From: Planctomycetota bacterium | Lineage (GTDB): Bacteria > Planctomycetota > Phycisphaerae > Phycisphaerales > UBA1924 | Reading direction: 5' to 3' | Assembly (NCBI GenBank): GCA_018242645.1 | Contig: JAFEBN010000006.1 | Location: 1-43,350 of the forward strand | DNA: 43,350 nt | Shown: piece after piece, positions 8,278 to 16,961 of the stretch | Layout of the letters: each line of letters begins with the position of its first letter | How positions within the stretch are numbered: position 1 is the first letter of the stretch | Program-made: the position numbers and the translations under genes | Notes under the pieces: model-generated | Seen by the model: the letters and a program-made list of their open reading frames with translations, nothing else | The model's database searches: none | What the model was told of the DNA's origin: nothing

Positions 8278-9873
8278 TTGACCAGCAAACCGCAAACCAA
8301 GAACCCTCTCGCCGGCCCCGCAATCGAGGGAGATGTCGTCCCGGTCATCGATTTCGGGGGCCAGACCGCGCAATTAATCACCCGTCGCATCCGCGATGCG
8401 GGCGTCTACTCCGTCCTGGTCGCTCCCACCATCACCCCTGCCGAACTCCGCAAGCTCGCCCCGAAGGGCATCGTGCTCTCCGGCGGCCCCTCCAGCGTGT
8501 ACGAACCGGGCGCGCCCACCATCGATCCCGCGATCTTTGACATGGGCATCCCGATCCTGGGCATCTGTTACGGCATGCAGCTCGCGGCGCACCTGCTCGG
8601 GGCCAAGGTGGATCCCGGCCAGCATCGTGAGTTCGGACGCGCCACGGTCGGCATCACCGATCGCACCGACCTCTTTGCCCTGCTCCCCGAGAAAATGACC
8701 GTGTGGATGTCGCACGGGGACCAGGTGTTCGACGGCGAGAAGGCCCACTTCGAAACGCTGGCTTCCACGCCCACCTGCCCGTTTGCCGCGGTTCGCAGCC
8801 GCACGGGCAACCGTCGCTTCTACGGCGTGCAATTCCACCCGGAAGTCACCCATACACCGCACGGATCCGAGATCCTCCAGAATTTCCTGCTCAACATCTG
8901 CGGCTGCCGCAACACCTGGCGGATGACCGAGTTTGCAAAGGCCGCCGCCGATCGCGTGCAGAAGCAGGTCGGTTCGAGCCATGTCGTCTGCGGGCTGTCA
9001 GGGGGCGTTGATTCCTCGGTTGCCGCCGCACTCATACACAAGGCCATCGGCTCGCAGCTCACGTGCGTCTTCGTCGATACCGGCCTGCTCCGCAAGGGCG
9101 AACGCGAACTGGTCGAAACGACCTTCCGCGACCACTTCCGCATGGACCTTCGCGTCGTGGACGCGTCGCGGGACTTTTTGAGCGATCTGGCCGGCGTGAG
9201 CGACCCGCAGGAAAAACGCAGGCGCATCGGACACCGGTTCATCGAGGTCTTCAAGCAGGCATCCCGCGATATCAAGGATGCGCATTTCCTCGCGCAGGGC
9301 ACGCTCTATCCCGATGTCATCGAATCCGGACAGGGGCACGCGGGTCAGTCCGCCGGGATCAAGCTGCACCACAACGTCGGGGGCCTGCCGGAGCAACTCG
9401 GCTTCGAACTTGTCGAGCCGCTCCGCGACCTGTTCAAGGACGAAGTGCGCAAGCTTGGCGAGGTGCTGGGCTTGCCCGATCAGATCATCTGGCGCCACCC
9501 GTTCCCGGGCCCGGGTCTGGCGGTACGTGTGCTCGGTGAAGTCTCCGAGCCCAAGCTCGAAATTCTCCGCGAGTGCGACGAGATCGTGCTCGAAGAGATC
9601 ATCGCCGCCAACCTGTATCGCAAAACCAGCCAAGTGTTCGCGGTGTTGCTGCCCGTGCAGTCGGTGGGCGTGATGGGCGATGGGCGCACCTACGACTTCT
9701 GCGTTGCGGTTCGCGCCGTGGAAACGCAGGATTTCATGTCCGCCGACTGGGTACGACTGCCCTACGAAGTTCTGGGAGCGATCAGCAGCCGGATCATCAA
9801 CGAAGTCCGTGGTGTCAATCGGGTGGTCTATGACATCTCCAGCAAGCCGCCGGCGACAATCGAGTGGGAATGA
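8278..9873 (+). CDS. guaA: GMP synthase (glutamine-hydrolysing)
   Basis: 531 residues. Converts XMP to GMP with ATP and glutamine in purine synthesis. The start is TTG at 8278, supported by AGGAAGGA at 8263-8270. The class-I glutamine amidotransferase domain (about 20-205) has nucleophile Cys97 in GICYGMQ and the His/Glu dyad in QFHPEVTHT. The ATP pyrophosphatase domain follows with the PP-loop SGGVDSS near 240. The C-terminal dimerisation part ends with the family's KPPATIEWE. All catalytic motifs are intact. The end overlaps the next gene by 44 nt if that gene uses its ATG. Confidence 0.97.
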   Translation: MTSKPQTKNPLAGPAIEGDVVPVIDFGGQTAQLITRRIRDAGVYSVLVAPTITPAELRKLAPKGIVLSGGPSSVYEPGAPTIDPAIFDMGIPILGICYGMQLAAHLLGAKVDPGQHREFGRATVGITDRTDLFALLPEKMTVWMSHGDQVFDGEKAHFETLASTPTCPFAAVRSRTGNRRFYGVQFHPEVTHTPHGSEILQNFLLNICGCRNTWRMTEFAKAAADRVQKQVGSSHVVCGLSGGVDSSVAAALIHKAIGSQLTCVFVDTGLLRKGERELVETTFRDHFRMDLRVVDASRDFLSDLAGVSDPQEKRRRIGHRFIEVFKQASRDIKDAHFLAQGTLYPDVIESGQGHAGQSAGIKLHHNVGGLPEQLGFELVEPLRDLFKDEVRKLGEVLGLPDQIIWRHPFPGPGLAVRVLGEVSEPKLEILRECDEIVLEEIIAANLYRKTSQVFAVLLPVQSVGVMGDGRTYDFCVAVRAVETQDFMSADWVRLPYEVLGAISSRIINEVRGVNRVVYDISSKPPATIEWE

Positions 9874-10432
9874 CGCGATCGAGTCGGGCCCGCTGGTCTA
9901 CCTCCGCCGCCCGCGAGCGGAAGACCGACCCGAGTGGATCGCGCTTCGCGAGAGCAGTCTCGACCATCTGCTGCGCTGGGAGCCCAGACAGAAGATCCGA
10001 TCCGAAGCCGAGCGCTGGGAAACGTTCTTCGGCACCAGCGATTCCGAGGAGCGAAAGCGTTTCCTCATCTTTCGCCACGAGGACGGCGCCATGGTGGGTT
10101 ACGTGGGTCTTAACGGCATCCGCCACGGCGCTCTTCTGGGGTGCGACCTCGGCTACTGGATCGGCCGGCCATTCACCCGGCGCGGCTATATGACCGAGGG
10201 CCTCCTGCTCGCGATCCGCCACGCCTTTCAACAGCTCAAACTGCACCGCGTGGAGGCGAATATTCAGCCCGTCAATGCGGCATCCATTGGTGTCGTGAAA
10301 AAAGCCGGGCTGCGCTTCGAGGGCGTCGCGCTGCGCTTCCTGCAGATCGACGGGAAATGGTGCGACCACGAGCGCTGGGCGATGACCGTGGAAGAGTGGA
10401 AAGACCCGTTTGCGCGGGGCCGGAAGGCGTAA
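9830..10432 (+). CDS. GNAT acetyltransferase, RimJ/RimL-like
   Basis: 200 residues if the ATG at 9830 inside guaA is used; no ATG, GTG or TTG occurs between it and the conserved start of the domain ([15 protein letters not shown]). The N-acetyltransferase fold of the RimJ/RimL type is clear: [18 protein letters not shown] (acetyl-CoA-binding strand and loop), the helix [21 protein letters not shown], and [17 protein letters not shown]. These enzymes acetylate protein N-termini or small amines; the substrate is unknown. It is tightly coupled to guaA. It is the last core gene before the island, and the left 41-bp repeat begins 45 nt after its stop. Confidence 0.86.
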   Translation: MTSPASRRRQSSGNDAIESGPLVYLRRPRAEDRPEWIALRESSLDHLLRWEPRQKIRSEAERWETFFGTSDSEERKRFLIFRHEDGAMVGYVGLNGIRHGALLGCDLGYWIGRPFTRRGYMTEGLLLAIRHAFQQLKLHRVEANIQPVNAASIGVVKKAGLRFEGVALRFLQIDGKWCDHERWAMTVEEWKDPFARGRKA

Positions 10433-10476
10433 CTGCCCGGTCGGGAAATCCCCTTTGGTGAATCCAAAACGAAAAC

Positions 10477-10517
10477 GGCGGACTCCACTTTCTGGAATCC
10501 GCCGCAAAAGCGGAGAG
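10477..10517. repeat. Left 41-bp direct repeat, candidate att site
   Basis: Matches 18601-18641 at 37 of 41 positions in the same orientation. It contains an 11-bp inverted repeat (GGCGGACTCCA / TGGAATCCGCC, one mismatch) and ends with GCGGAGAG, the same 8 nt with which the right copy enters the tRNA-Ser 3' end. An A-rich run (10466-10475) on its left would give a U-tract on the minus strand, yet no minus-strand gene lies just upstream. That fits a displaced tRNA 3' end plus terminator left by integration. The alternative is a dispersed terminator-like repeat. Confidence 0.65.
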
Positions 10518-10762
10518 CTGATCACTTGTAAGGAAACGTCTTGCAAGAGCAACTGCAATTTGATTGCAAAGGCCGATGTGTCATCGATTCGAATCGCCCC
10601 ACGCCCTGCAATTTCCTTTATGTAAAGGACTTGCGCGTTATCGCCCCGCGGACCCCCGACAAGTCGGGAAGACAGTCCAAATACGTCCGATAACACGCTT
10701 GCGCCTTTGCGATCAGTCGCGGCCACTCCGCTCCTGCGCCATGGTCCCATCCGCGCCTTCCA

Positions 10763-10826
10763 CCCCCCCACCCCCTATCCCCCACCCCTCACCCCTCACC
10801 CCTCACCCCGCACCCCGCACCCCCCA
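10763..10826. repeat. C-rich tract with CACCCC(T/G) heptamer tandem repeat
   Basis: Six consecutive 7-bp units run from 10783 to 10824 (three CACCCCT, two CACCCCG, one CACCCCC), preceded by further C5-C7 runs from 10763. The minus strand therefore carries at least eight closely spaced runs of four or more G, a textbook G-quadruplex-forming pattern, and the plus strand is i-motif-like. It is not coding. Confidence 0.85.
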
Positions 10827-11220
10827 CGCCAACTCTTGGGACCCTTCGCACGAAAGGATGGCCACGACCACACGCCTTGTTCCTCCTCGCCAAGGTGGTC
10901 GAGGGGGACGCTTGTTCGCGTCGGTCGTGGGCGGAGTCTGTCGTACAGGCGCTGACGCTTGCGGCCGTGCCGTTGCATCGCCGGACTGATCGCACGAAAC
11001 CCAGCTTTGCCCCGCGAGGGAAACGCCTCGGCCCTGATGCTCCGGCGTTCTCATCGGAGCCCGCGGAACGGGATTCTGCAAGCCGGACCCTTTCCCCGGA
11101 CGACCGGGACGACACATGCAAACCCGCCACCCCCCACGGCGCCCGATGCGTTCACGCATACGACAACTCAGAGTCCGCCACTTTCACATTTGGACGCTGT
11201 TGTAGTGGTTCAGCCGTCTG

Positions 11221-11239
11221 TGGACAACTTATCCACAGC
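11221..11239. promoter_or_regulatory. Two facing DnaA-box-like 9-mers
   Basis: TTATCCACA (11231-11239) equals the classical DnaA box. The complement of 11221-11229 is TTGTCCACA, one base away from it. They face each other with a single base between, inside a near-perfect 21-bp palindrome (11220-11240). The pair is ~145 nt upstream of the methyltransferase start. It could be a replication-initiation or DnaA-regulated site of the element. No dnaA, dnaN or parAB genes are nearby. Confidence 0.55.
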
Positions 11240-11356
11240 GGCAGAAAACCAGCGTCTCGATGTTGACCCCCTCCAACAAATGCCTACGGTGCGCAAGCGT
11301 GGGGGGCGTATCTCGTTGCTGTCGTAACAAAGGGAAACAAGAGAGGGAGGTATCGC

Positions 11357-11443
11357 ATGTTCACGCAAAGGAGTTCGCGCATTGAACGTTCAACGAGTTG
11401 CGATCGATCGCATCAAGCCCGCCGTATACAACCCGCGTCTTGA
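11357..11443 (+). CDS. Possible 28-residue leader peptide
   Basis: An ATG at 11357 follows GAGGGAGG with ideal spacing and opens a 28-codon frame rich in Arg and Ser, closed by TGA at 11441-11443. It overlaps the start region of the methyltransferase gene, whose TTG is at 11382, in another frame. It could act as a translated leader that controls access to the downstream TTG, or it could be chance. There is no homology information. Confidence 0.25.
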   Translation: MFTQRSSRIERSTSCDRSHQARRIQPAS

Positions 11444-12809
11444 CCTCAAACCCGGCGACCCTGAATACGAAAAACTCAAGCGCAGCCTGAGCGAGTACGG
11501 ACTGGTCGAGCCGCTCGTCTGGAACGAGCGCACCGGCAACCTGGTTGGGGGACACCAGCGATTCAAGGTTTTGCTGTCCACCGGCGCGACCCAGGTCGAC
11601 GTCAGCGTGGTCGATCTGTCACCGCAGCGCGAGAAGGCGCTCAACCTCGCGCTCAACAAGATCGGCGGGGATTGGGACTCGAAAAAACTCGCGGCGTTGC
11701 TGGACGAGATGGTCCGTCTCGACAACCTGGATGTGACGCTGACGGGATTCGACCTCCCCGAGATCGACGATCTGATCGCGCGGCAACTGCTGGCGACCGA
11801 GCACGACGAGTCGTTTGACGTCGAAGCCGCGCTGGCCCAGGCCGGCCCGGCAGTGACCCGACCGGGCGATTTGATCCTCCTCGGCACCGATTCGCGCACG
11901 CAGCACCGTCTCTTGTGCGGCGACAGCACGGACCCCCACCACGTCCGGCGGCTGATGAACGGCCAGAAGGCCTCGCTCTTTGCCACCGATCCGCCGTACC
12001 TCGTGGACTACAACGGCACCAACCACCCGGGCACGAGCCGAGCGGACGTGCTGCGAAAGAACAAGGACTGGTCGGGCACGTACGGCGAACGCTGGGGATG
12101 GGACGAGTTTGAAGCCAACAAGGAGCTGTACGCCAAGTTCATCGCGGTCGCCGTTGCCGAAGCGATCCACGAGAACGCGGCGTGGTATTGCTGGCACGCG
12201 TCGAGACGCCAGGCCATGCTGGAGGCCGCATGGGAAGCGCACGGCGCCTTTGTCCATCAGCAGATCATCTGGAACAAGAACCGCGGCATCCTCACGCGCT
12301 CCTGGTACTCCTGGCAGCACGAGCCCTGCCTCTTCGGCTGGAAGCGCGGCCAGAAGCCCTTCAAGGCCGACGATGCGGCGTTCCTCACCAGCGTCTGGGA
12401 CGTCCCCACGCTCGCCACCGGCGATGAGCGCCCCGACCACCCCACCCCCAAGCCGCTGGCGCTCTTCGAGATTCCGATGAAGCAGCACACCCGCGGCGGG
12501 GATGTCTGCTACGAGCCTTTCGCGGGTTCGGGGACGCAGATCATCGCCGCGCAGCGCCTCGGACGCCGCTGCTACGCCCTCGAGCTTTCCCCGGTGTATT
12601 GCGACCTCATCGTGCGGAGGTTCATCGCGTTCGCGGGGCCTTCGGCGGTCGCTCCGGAGCTTGCCGAGAAGTACGCGCTGCCCCGCGCAAAGGAGGCGAT
12701 CGCCTTGACCGAGCCGAAGACCCCATCCCCGCCGCGCTCTTCGCCGCCGGTGCCCGAGAGCTTGTCCGCACGTTCCGCCGAAGGCAAGGAGGCGGTGCAT
12801 GGTGATTGA
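11382..12809 (+). CDS. ParB-like/DNA methyltransferase fusion, phage type
   Basis: 475 residues from a TTG at 11382, backed by AAAGGAG eight bases upstream. Residues 1-95 form a ParB/Srx-like domain with GGHQR at 56-60, where ParB proteins have GERR. From ~160 a beta-class DNA methyltransferase follows: motif IV DPPY at 203-206 precedes motif I FAGSGT near 380, the order of beta-class N6-adenine or N4-cytosine enzymes, with the terminal RCYALELSPVYCDLIV typical of them. Such fusions commonly sit beside terminases in phages and methylate phage DNA before packaging. The last 30 residues are Pro/Ser-rich. It overlaps the next gene by 11 nt. All motifs look intact. Confidence 0.9.
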   Translation: MNVQRVAIDRIKPAVYNPRLDLKPGDPEYEKLKRSLSEYGLVEPLVWNERTGNLVGGHQRFKVLLSTGATQVDVSVVDLSPQREKALNLALNKIGGDWDSKKLAALLDEMVRLDNLDVTLTGFDLPEIDDLIARQLLATEHDESFDVEAALAQAGPAVTRPGDLILLGTDSRTQHRLLCGDSTDPHHVRRLMNGQKASLFATDPPYLVDYNGTNHPGTSRADVLRKNKDWSGTYGERWGWDEFEANKELYAKFIAVAVAEAIHENAAWYCWHASRRQAMLEAAWEAHGAFVHQQIIWNKNRGILTRSWYSWQHEPCLFGWKRGQKPFKADDAAFLTSVWDVPTLATGDERPDHPTPKPLALFEIPMKQHTRGGDVCYEPFAGSGTQIIAAQRLGRRCYALELSPVYCDLIVRRFIAFAGPSAVAPELAEKYALPRAKEAIALTEPKTPSPPRSSPPVPESLSARSAEGKEAVHGD

Positions 12810-13461
12810 AAACAGTGACGGCGGCCGCTCGGCGATCGCGCTCCTGCGAGACATTCAAGCGGGCATCCTGGGAGGAAGCAGCCTCGCCGTTGCCGACCGG
12901 CGGCGAATCGTCGAGCATCTCAACCTCGAGGGATACTCGGTTCAGGAGATCGCGGAGGTGCTCAAGATCTCCGACCGAACGATTACCCGTGATCGCACGG
13001 CCATCCGCGAGCAGAACGCGATCAAGGCCGATCCGAAGCTGGTCGGACAAGCGGTCGGAAATATGGTCGCACAGGCGGAAGCGTCGGTGGCGCGGTTGCG
13101 GCGGATCGCCCGCGACAAGTCAACCCCGGCCTCCGCCCGCGTCGAGGCCGAAGTCGGGGCGTGGCGAGTCACGCTCGAATGCACGCAGTCGCTGCAGAAG
13201 CTCGGCTATTTGCCCACCGCGCCGCAGCAGATCCAGGGGCAGTTTGTCACAGCCTCGTTCACGGGCGACCAGCTCGCCGAACTGCAGCAAACGCGACAGG
13301 AACTGCAACGACTGAAGGACATCGCTGTGGACGAATCCTCCGTGCGTGCGCTCGACGCAACTCTTGGCGAGGTCACGGGGGCCATCGTGCTGGCCGAAGC
13401 ACGCCAAAGGGCGGCCGAGATCGTCGAGTCGCGGAAGGAAGGAGCGACCGATGCCGACTGA
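12799..13461 (+). CDS. Small-terminase-like HTH protein
   Basis: 220 residues. The N-terminal part contains a helix-turn-helix (about 45-75: GYSVQEIAEVLKISDRTITRD), followed by a helical central region and a C-terminal coiled-coil-like stretch rich in Gln, Glu and Leu (about 155-215). This layout, a DNA-binding HTH plus oligomerisation helices directly before a large terminase, matches phage small terminase subunits. It overlaps the methyltransferase end by 11 nt and the terminase start by 11 nt. Sequence identity to a specific TerS family is not recognised, so the call rests on architecture and position. Confidence 0.65.
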   Translation: MVIENSDGGRSAIALLRDIQAGILGGSSLAVADRRRIVEHLNLEGYSVQEIAEVLKISDRTITRDRTAIREQNAIKADPKLVGQAVGNMVAQAEASVARLRRIARDKSTPASARVEAEVGAWRVTLECTQSLQKLGYLPTAPQQIQGQFVTASFTGDQLAELQQTRQELQRLKDIAVDESSVRALDATLGEVTGAIVLAEARQRAAEIVESRKEGATDAD

Positions 13462-15106
13462 AGGCCCTGCGCAATCACTCTCGAATGTTCGCCGATCCAT
13501 CGGCGCGGAAAGCATCCTTCAGTTCATCAACACGTATCTTCCTTCCTACCGCACCTCTCCGTTCTCGCGCATGCACGAGGAGGTGGCGACGCTACTCGAG
13601 GACGCGACCAAGAACCGCGGCTCGCTCCTGGCAATCGCCGCCCCTCGCGGACACGCCAAGAGCACTCTTGTGACGCTGGCACTGGTTCTCTGGTGCTTGT
13701 GCTACAAGAAGGAACGCTACATCGCGATCGTCTCGGGTTCGGCGGAGCTCGCGACGACGCTGCTGGCGAGCGTAAAGAAGGAGCTGGAGTCGAACGTCCG
13801 ACTGCGTGAGGATTTTCCCGAAGCCTGCGGCAATCCTCCCACGCTCAAGCCGGGTGCCTGGCGCAAGGACCAGATCCTCACCGTGGATGGACGCATGGTC
13901 AGCGCGCACGGACAGGGCGGTCAACTTCGAGGCCGGCGCAACCGCCAGGATCGACCGGGTCTGATCATCTGCGACGATCTCGAGAGCGATCTTCTGGTCC
14001 GGAGCAGCGAGTTGCGTCAAGGACTCGAGACCTGGTTCAACGGGACGCTTCTCAAGATGGGCACCGGGTCGACCAATGTCGTGGTGGTTGGAACCATTCT
14101 GCACCACGATTCGCTGCTGGCCAAGCTGACCGACCCGCGTCCCGGCAAGACCCCCGGATGGAAAAAAGCCGTCTACCGCGCCGTTGAACAAGACGCGGAC
14201 CGCGCCGATCTTTGGGAACACTTCAACGCCGTCTACAACGGTCAGGAAACGGACGAACACGGCCGCAGCGGGCCCGAGGCCGCCACGGGGTTTTTCGAGA
14301 GCCGGAAGGAGGAAATGCTCAAGGGCTCCAAGGTATTGTGGCCGGAGCGCGAGGACTATGCGGCGCTGATGATCATGAAAACCAGGGAAGGCCGCGCCGC
14401 TTTCAGCGCGGAAAAGCAGAATCAGCCTCTGAGTCCCGAGGACGCGATCTTTCGTTCAGATGAGTTTGCGTTTTGGAGCGATCGATTCGCGAGCGAGCAG
14501 GAACTGCTGGCCTTCCTCGGGGACCGAGCCGAGTTTTACGGCGGTGTTGATCCCAGTCTCGGCAAGGCCGGCAAGAACCGCGATGACACCGCGATCGTGA
14601 CGATCGGTCGTGATTCACGGGACGGCCGGTTCTATGTGCTGGATGCTGACATCCGCAAGCGCAAGCCCTCGGAGATCATCGAGGCCCTGATCGAACTTCA
14701 TCGTTTCAGAGATTACCGCATGGTCGGAGTGGAGTCGGTTCAGTACCAGGAGTTCTTGGCGCAGGAGCTTCAGGAGCGCAGCCGCAAGGCGGGTAGAGAG
14801 ATTCCCGTCTGCCAAGTGCGATCGGTCTCGGACAAACTCGGCCGCATTCAAAGATTGCAGCCACTGGTGACCAGCGGCGGAATCCAGTTCAGCCGAAAGC
14901 ACGTGAAACTCTTGGAACAGATGGAGCAGTTCCCCATGGCCGCACATGACGACGGCCCGGACGCGCTGGAGATCGCGATCAAGACCGCCCAAGACTTGGG
15001 CGGAACTCAACCCTTTGTCGAGTTTATCGACCTTGACGAGACAGACGATGTGGCGGGAGATGAGAGGATGTGGAAGGATGTAACAGGTCCTTATGGGATC
15101 CAGTAG
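13451..15106 (+). CDS. Phage terminase large subunit
   Basis: 551 residues from the ATG at 13451, preceded by GGAAGGAG; an in-frame longer start lies inside the previous gene. ATPase domain: Walker A variant APRGHAKST at 64-72, Walker B LIICDDLE at 171-178, and coupling region VVVVGTILHHD near 209-219. RNase-H-like nuclease domain: Asp367 in GGVDPSLG, Asp378/379 in RDDTAIV, VESVQYQ, and C-terminal DDGPDALEIA. These are the metal-ligand positions of headful-packaging nucleases. Both enzymatic domains appear intact. No portal, protease or capsid gene follows; the next 180 nt are empty and then gene direction reverses. So the packaging motor is an orphan here. Confidence 0.9.
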   Translation: MPTEGPAQSLSNVRRSIGAESILQFINTYLPSYRTSPFSRMHEEVATLLEDATKNRGSLLAIAAPRGHAKSTLVTLALVLWCLCYKKERYIAIVSGSAELATTLLASVKKELESNVRLREDFPEACGNPPTLKPGAWRKDQILTVDGRMVSAHGQGGQLRGRRNRQDRPGLIICDDLESDLLVRSSELRQGLETWFNGTLLKMGTGSTNVVVVGTILHHDSLLAKLTDPRPGKTPGWKKAVYRAVEQDADRADLWEHFNAVYNGQETDEHGRSGPEAATGFFESRKEEMLKGSKVLWPEREDYAALMIMKTREGRAAFSAEKQNQPLSPEDAIFRSDEFAFWSDRFASEQELLAFLGDRAEFYGGVDPSLGKAGKNRDDTAIVTIGRDSRDGRFYVLDADIRKRKPSEIIEALIELHRFRDYRMVGVESVQYQEFLAQELQERSRKAGREIPVCQVRSVSDKLGRIQRLQPLVTSGGIQFSRKHVKLLEQMEQFPMAAHDDGPDALEIAIKTAQDLGGTQPFVEFIDLDETDDVAGDERMWKDVTGPYGIQ

Positions 15107-15286
15107 GCGCGACTTCAGCTGTTTTGCTCCATGTGCGAAACTGTCCGATCAGATGGGTGTCTCGAACTCGGCATGATGTCGGCGGCCGTTAGTAGGTCGG
15201 TCCGACCAAAGAGAGCGGAGAAACGAAGTTGGACGGCCGCTGGTGCACCCCACGCCTTACGGGCGGATCGACTCGCGCCGTGGCGA

Positions 15287-16480
15287 TTATCCGAGACCCA
15301 GAATCCAACCCTCCACTGCTGCCGTCGCTCGATCCTCGGGGGAGATGTCGGGGTTCAGGAACTCCGTGAGACCGCCATCAACATCCGCCCGCCGCAGCCA
15401 CTCCGCCACGCTCCAGGCGTCATGCTGATCTTGTGTGCGGTCGGCCCTCGGCAACGACCGGCTCCACAGCGACGGGTAGGCCTCGGCGATGACCGAGCGA
15501 CCCAGAGTCGGCGTCCATCCGTCGAACGGCCAGAACTGGATGCGGCCGCCGAGCCGCTCGCGGATGTACCTCAGCCAGGGCAGGCCCGCGTGGGTCGACT
15601 TGGCGACCGAACCCTGCACATCGAAATGGAACACCGACTTGGCACCGCCCGCTCGTACTTCAGTGAGACGCCTCCAGCGGCGGTCGCCCATGCGCTCCGC
15701 GCCCCGCCCGACATTCCCATCGCGCACGAAGTCGACGTATGTGTTGTCGTCGTCGGTCGGCCAGTGATCGTGAAAGTCGTCGAGGAACGCGTGCCAGTCG
15801 CGCCGTAGGCCGTGCCGCTCGAAGTACTTCATCGGGAAGGAGAACCCGTGGTCGATGCCGACGATGGCGGGCTCGTTCTCCGAGAGCCGGGCGACAAGCC
15901 ACTCCGCAACGCCGCGGCGGGTCCAGTGCTTCTTCAGCCCTTGCGACGGCCGCACCTCGACCGGAGCGGCGCTGCCCTCCGCCATGTAGACCCGGAGCCC
16001 GGGCAGGCTCGACGTCGGCGTCTGTGCGCCGGAGTAGTCGATGCCGATGTAGCGGGCGAAGAGTGCGCGAGAGGTCTCTCCTCTGGGCTTCCGCACCAAT
16101 GACCCGTCACGAGCCGCGAGCAGTTCTGCCGCCCGACGCACAATGGCCGTCAGGTGTCCTCCCTCGAATGCCCCCAAGAGATGCCCTTCGCAAAAGCGAT
16201 CCTGCCGAAGGTGAGCCGTGAGGAGCCGAGCCAATGTCAGTGTGTCGGCCGAGGCGACGTTCGCAGGGTCGTTCACGAGCATCTGGCACTCCGGCCCGTG
16301 CGCCCACTGTGACCAGTCGAAGTCTGTGAGCACCCATCCCCAGCGATACGCCACATCATTCAGGGCGTTGATCGCGGTATCTGGATCTACGCCGGAGGTC
16401 CTGAACACAGGGAGCAGCATGGCAAGGCCACGCAGACGCTCGTCCCATGCAGTCGACGTTGGATCGGGTCGTTCGGCCAC
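15287..16480 (-). CDS. DUF6508 plus RNase-H-fold (DUF429-like) fusion
   Basis: 397 residues from a GTG at 16480. Residues 1-125 resemble DUF6508, a small domain of unknown function, with DRFCEGHLLGAFEGGHLTA. From ~143 a second domain begins with YIGIDYSGAQ and has IVGIDHGFSFP and later an AEAYPSLW segment. Asp-containing first strands and a late Pro-Ser motif resemble the RNase-H-fold DUF429 predicted nucleases. Neither function is established. The gene is intact, opposite in direction to the terminase and next to degraded helicase/nuclease pieces, so it is probably accessory cargo. Domain calls are from memory of family patterns. Confidence 0.7.
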   Translation of the reverse strand: MAERPDPTSTAWDERLRGLAMLLPVFRTSGVDPDTAINALNDVAYRWGWVLTDFDWSQWAHGPECQMLVNDPANVASADTLTLARLLTAHLRQDRFCEGHLLGAFEGGHLTAIVRRAAELLAARDGSLVRKPRGETSRALFARYIGIDYSGAQTPTSSLPGLRVYMAEGSAAPVEVRPSQGLKKHWTRRGVAEWLVARLSENEPAIVGIDHGFSFPMKYFERHGLRRDWHAFLDDFHDHWPTDDDNTYVDFVRDGNVGRGAERMGDRRWRRLTEVRAGGAKSVFHFDVQGSVAKSTHAGLPWLRYIRERLGGRIQFWPFDGWTPTLGRSVIAEAYPSLWSRSLPRADRTQDQHDAWSVAEWLRRADVDGGLTEFLNPDISPEDRATAAVEGWILGLG

Positions 16481-16577
16481 GGCTAGAGCCTAGGGCACCC
16501 CTCACATATACTCGCCCGGCAATATGATCAGCGTGTTCCGATGCCCACATATTGCTACAGCCGGATCGAGTGCTTGA

Positions 16578-16961
16578 TCCGATGCGATTACGACGATCAC
16601 CCACATCGAGCGCCGGGGCGACGACGTCGGGCAGTTCCGGACGAGCGAAGGACCGCTGTGTTCCTATTGCGAATACCAGCAGATTTGTCGAGCACGGAAC
16701 CACCTATATCAGGTGCACTTGATGCTAGAGAGCGATCTGGCCAAGGAACCCGCGGTTGCGTTTGTCGATCGGTGGGCCGAGCTCGAAGTCAAGCGGAAGC
16801 CCCGACAGAACGAGAAAGGCGATTTCGAGAAGCAGATTGAGGACATCCGGCAGGCGCTCGTGGCGATCTTCTGCCGCTCAGACCGATCGCCCTCGAGTAC
16901 GAGCACGGTGCCCTCGGCGTTGCCTACGAGAATGATCCAATCACCCCCGCTTGGGCAATAG
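16578..16961 (+). pseudogene. Remnant of a PD-(D/E)XK (RecB/AddB-type) nuclease
   Basis: An open frame of 127 codons after a TGA at 16575 has no proper start. Its first 100 residues look like the C-terminus of an AddB/Cas4-type PD-(D/E)XK nuclease: EGPLCSYCEYQQICRARN carries the CxxCx5C cysteines that hold an iron-sulfur cluster, followed by a helical tail ending near QIEDIRQALVAI. The catalytic half is missing upstream. After ~16860 the frame becomes Ser/Thr/Pro-rich and probably no longer original. It overlaps the end of the antisense helicase frame. A 5'-truncated relic is the best reading. Confidence 0.6.

Larger units (their letters stand above)
10433..11381 (+). other. Non-coding stretch at island left end
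   Basis: About 950 nt without a convincing gene. Several open frames cross it on both strands, but all are Pro/Arg/Thr-rich, overlap one another and lack domain-like patterns. In order it holds the left 41-bp repeat (10477-10517), a C-rich block with a heptamer tandem repeat (10763-10826), unremarkable sequence, and two facing DnaA-box-like sites (11221-11239). The methyltransferase gene starts at its right end. An origin-like or att-proximal region of the former element is plausible but unproven. Confidence 0.6.

Noticed and set aside
11221-11239. Chromosomal oriC
   Set aside because: Only two DnaA-like boxes are present and there is no dnaA, dnaN, gidA or AT-rich unwinding region nearby.
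10564-11327. Several 100-140-codon frames in the left island gap
   Set aside because: They overlap on both strands, are Pro/Thr/Arg-rich and lack ribosome sites.
15131-15808. 225-codon plus-strand frame
   Set aside because: It is antisense to the well-supported DUF6508 fusion and Arg/Pro/Ala-rich, with no domain pattern.
16541-16840. 99-codon plus-strand frame
   Set aside because: It is another frame across the nuclease remnant; the CxxCx5C frame (16578-16961) is the protein-like one.
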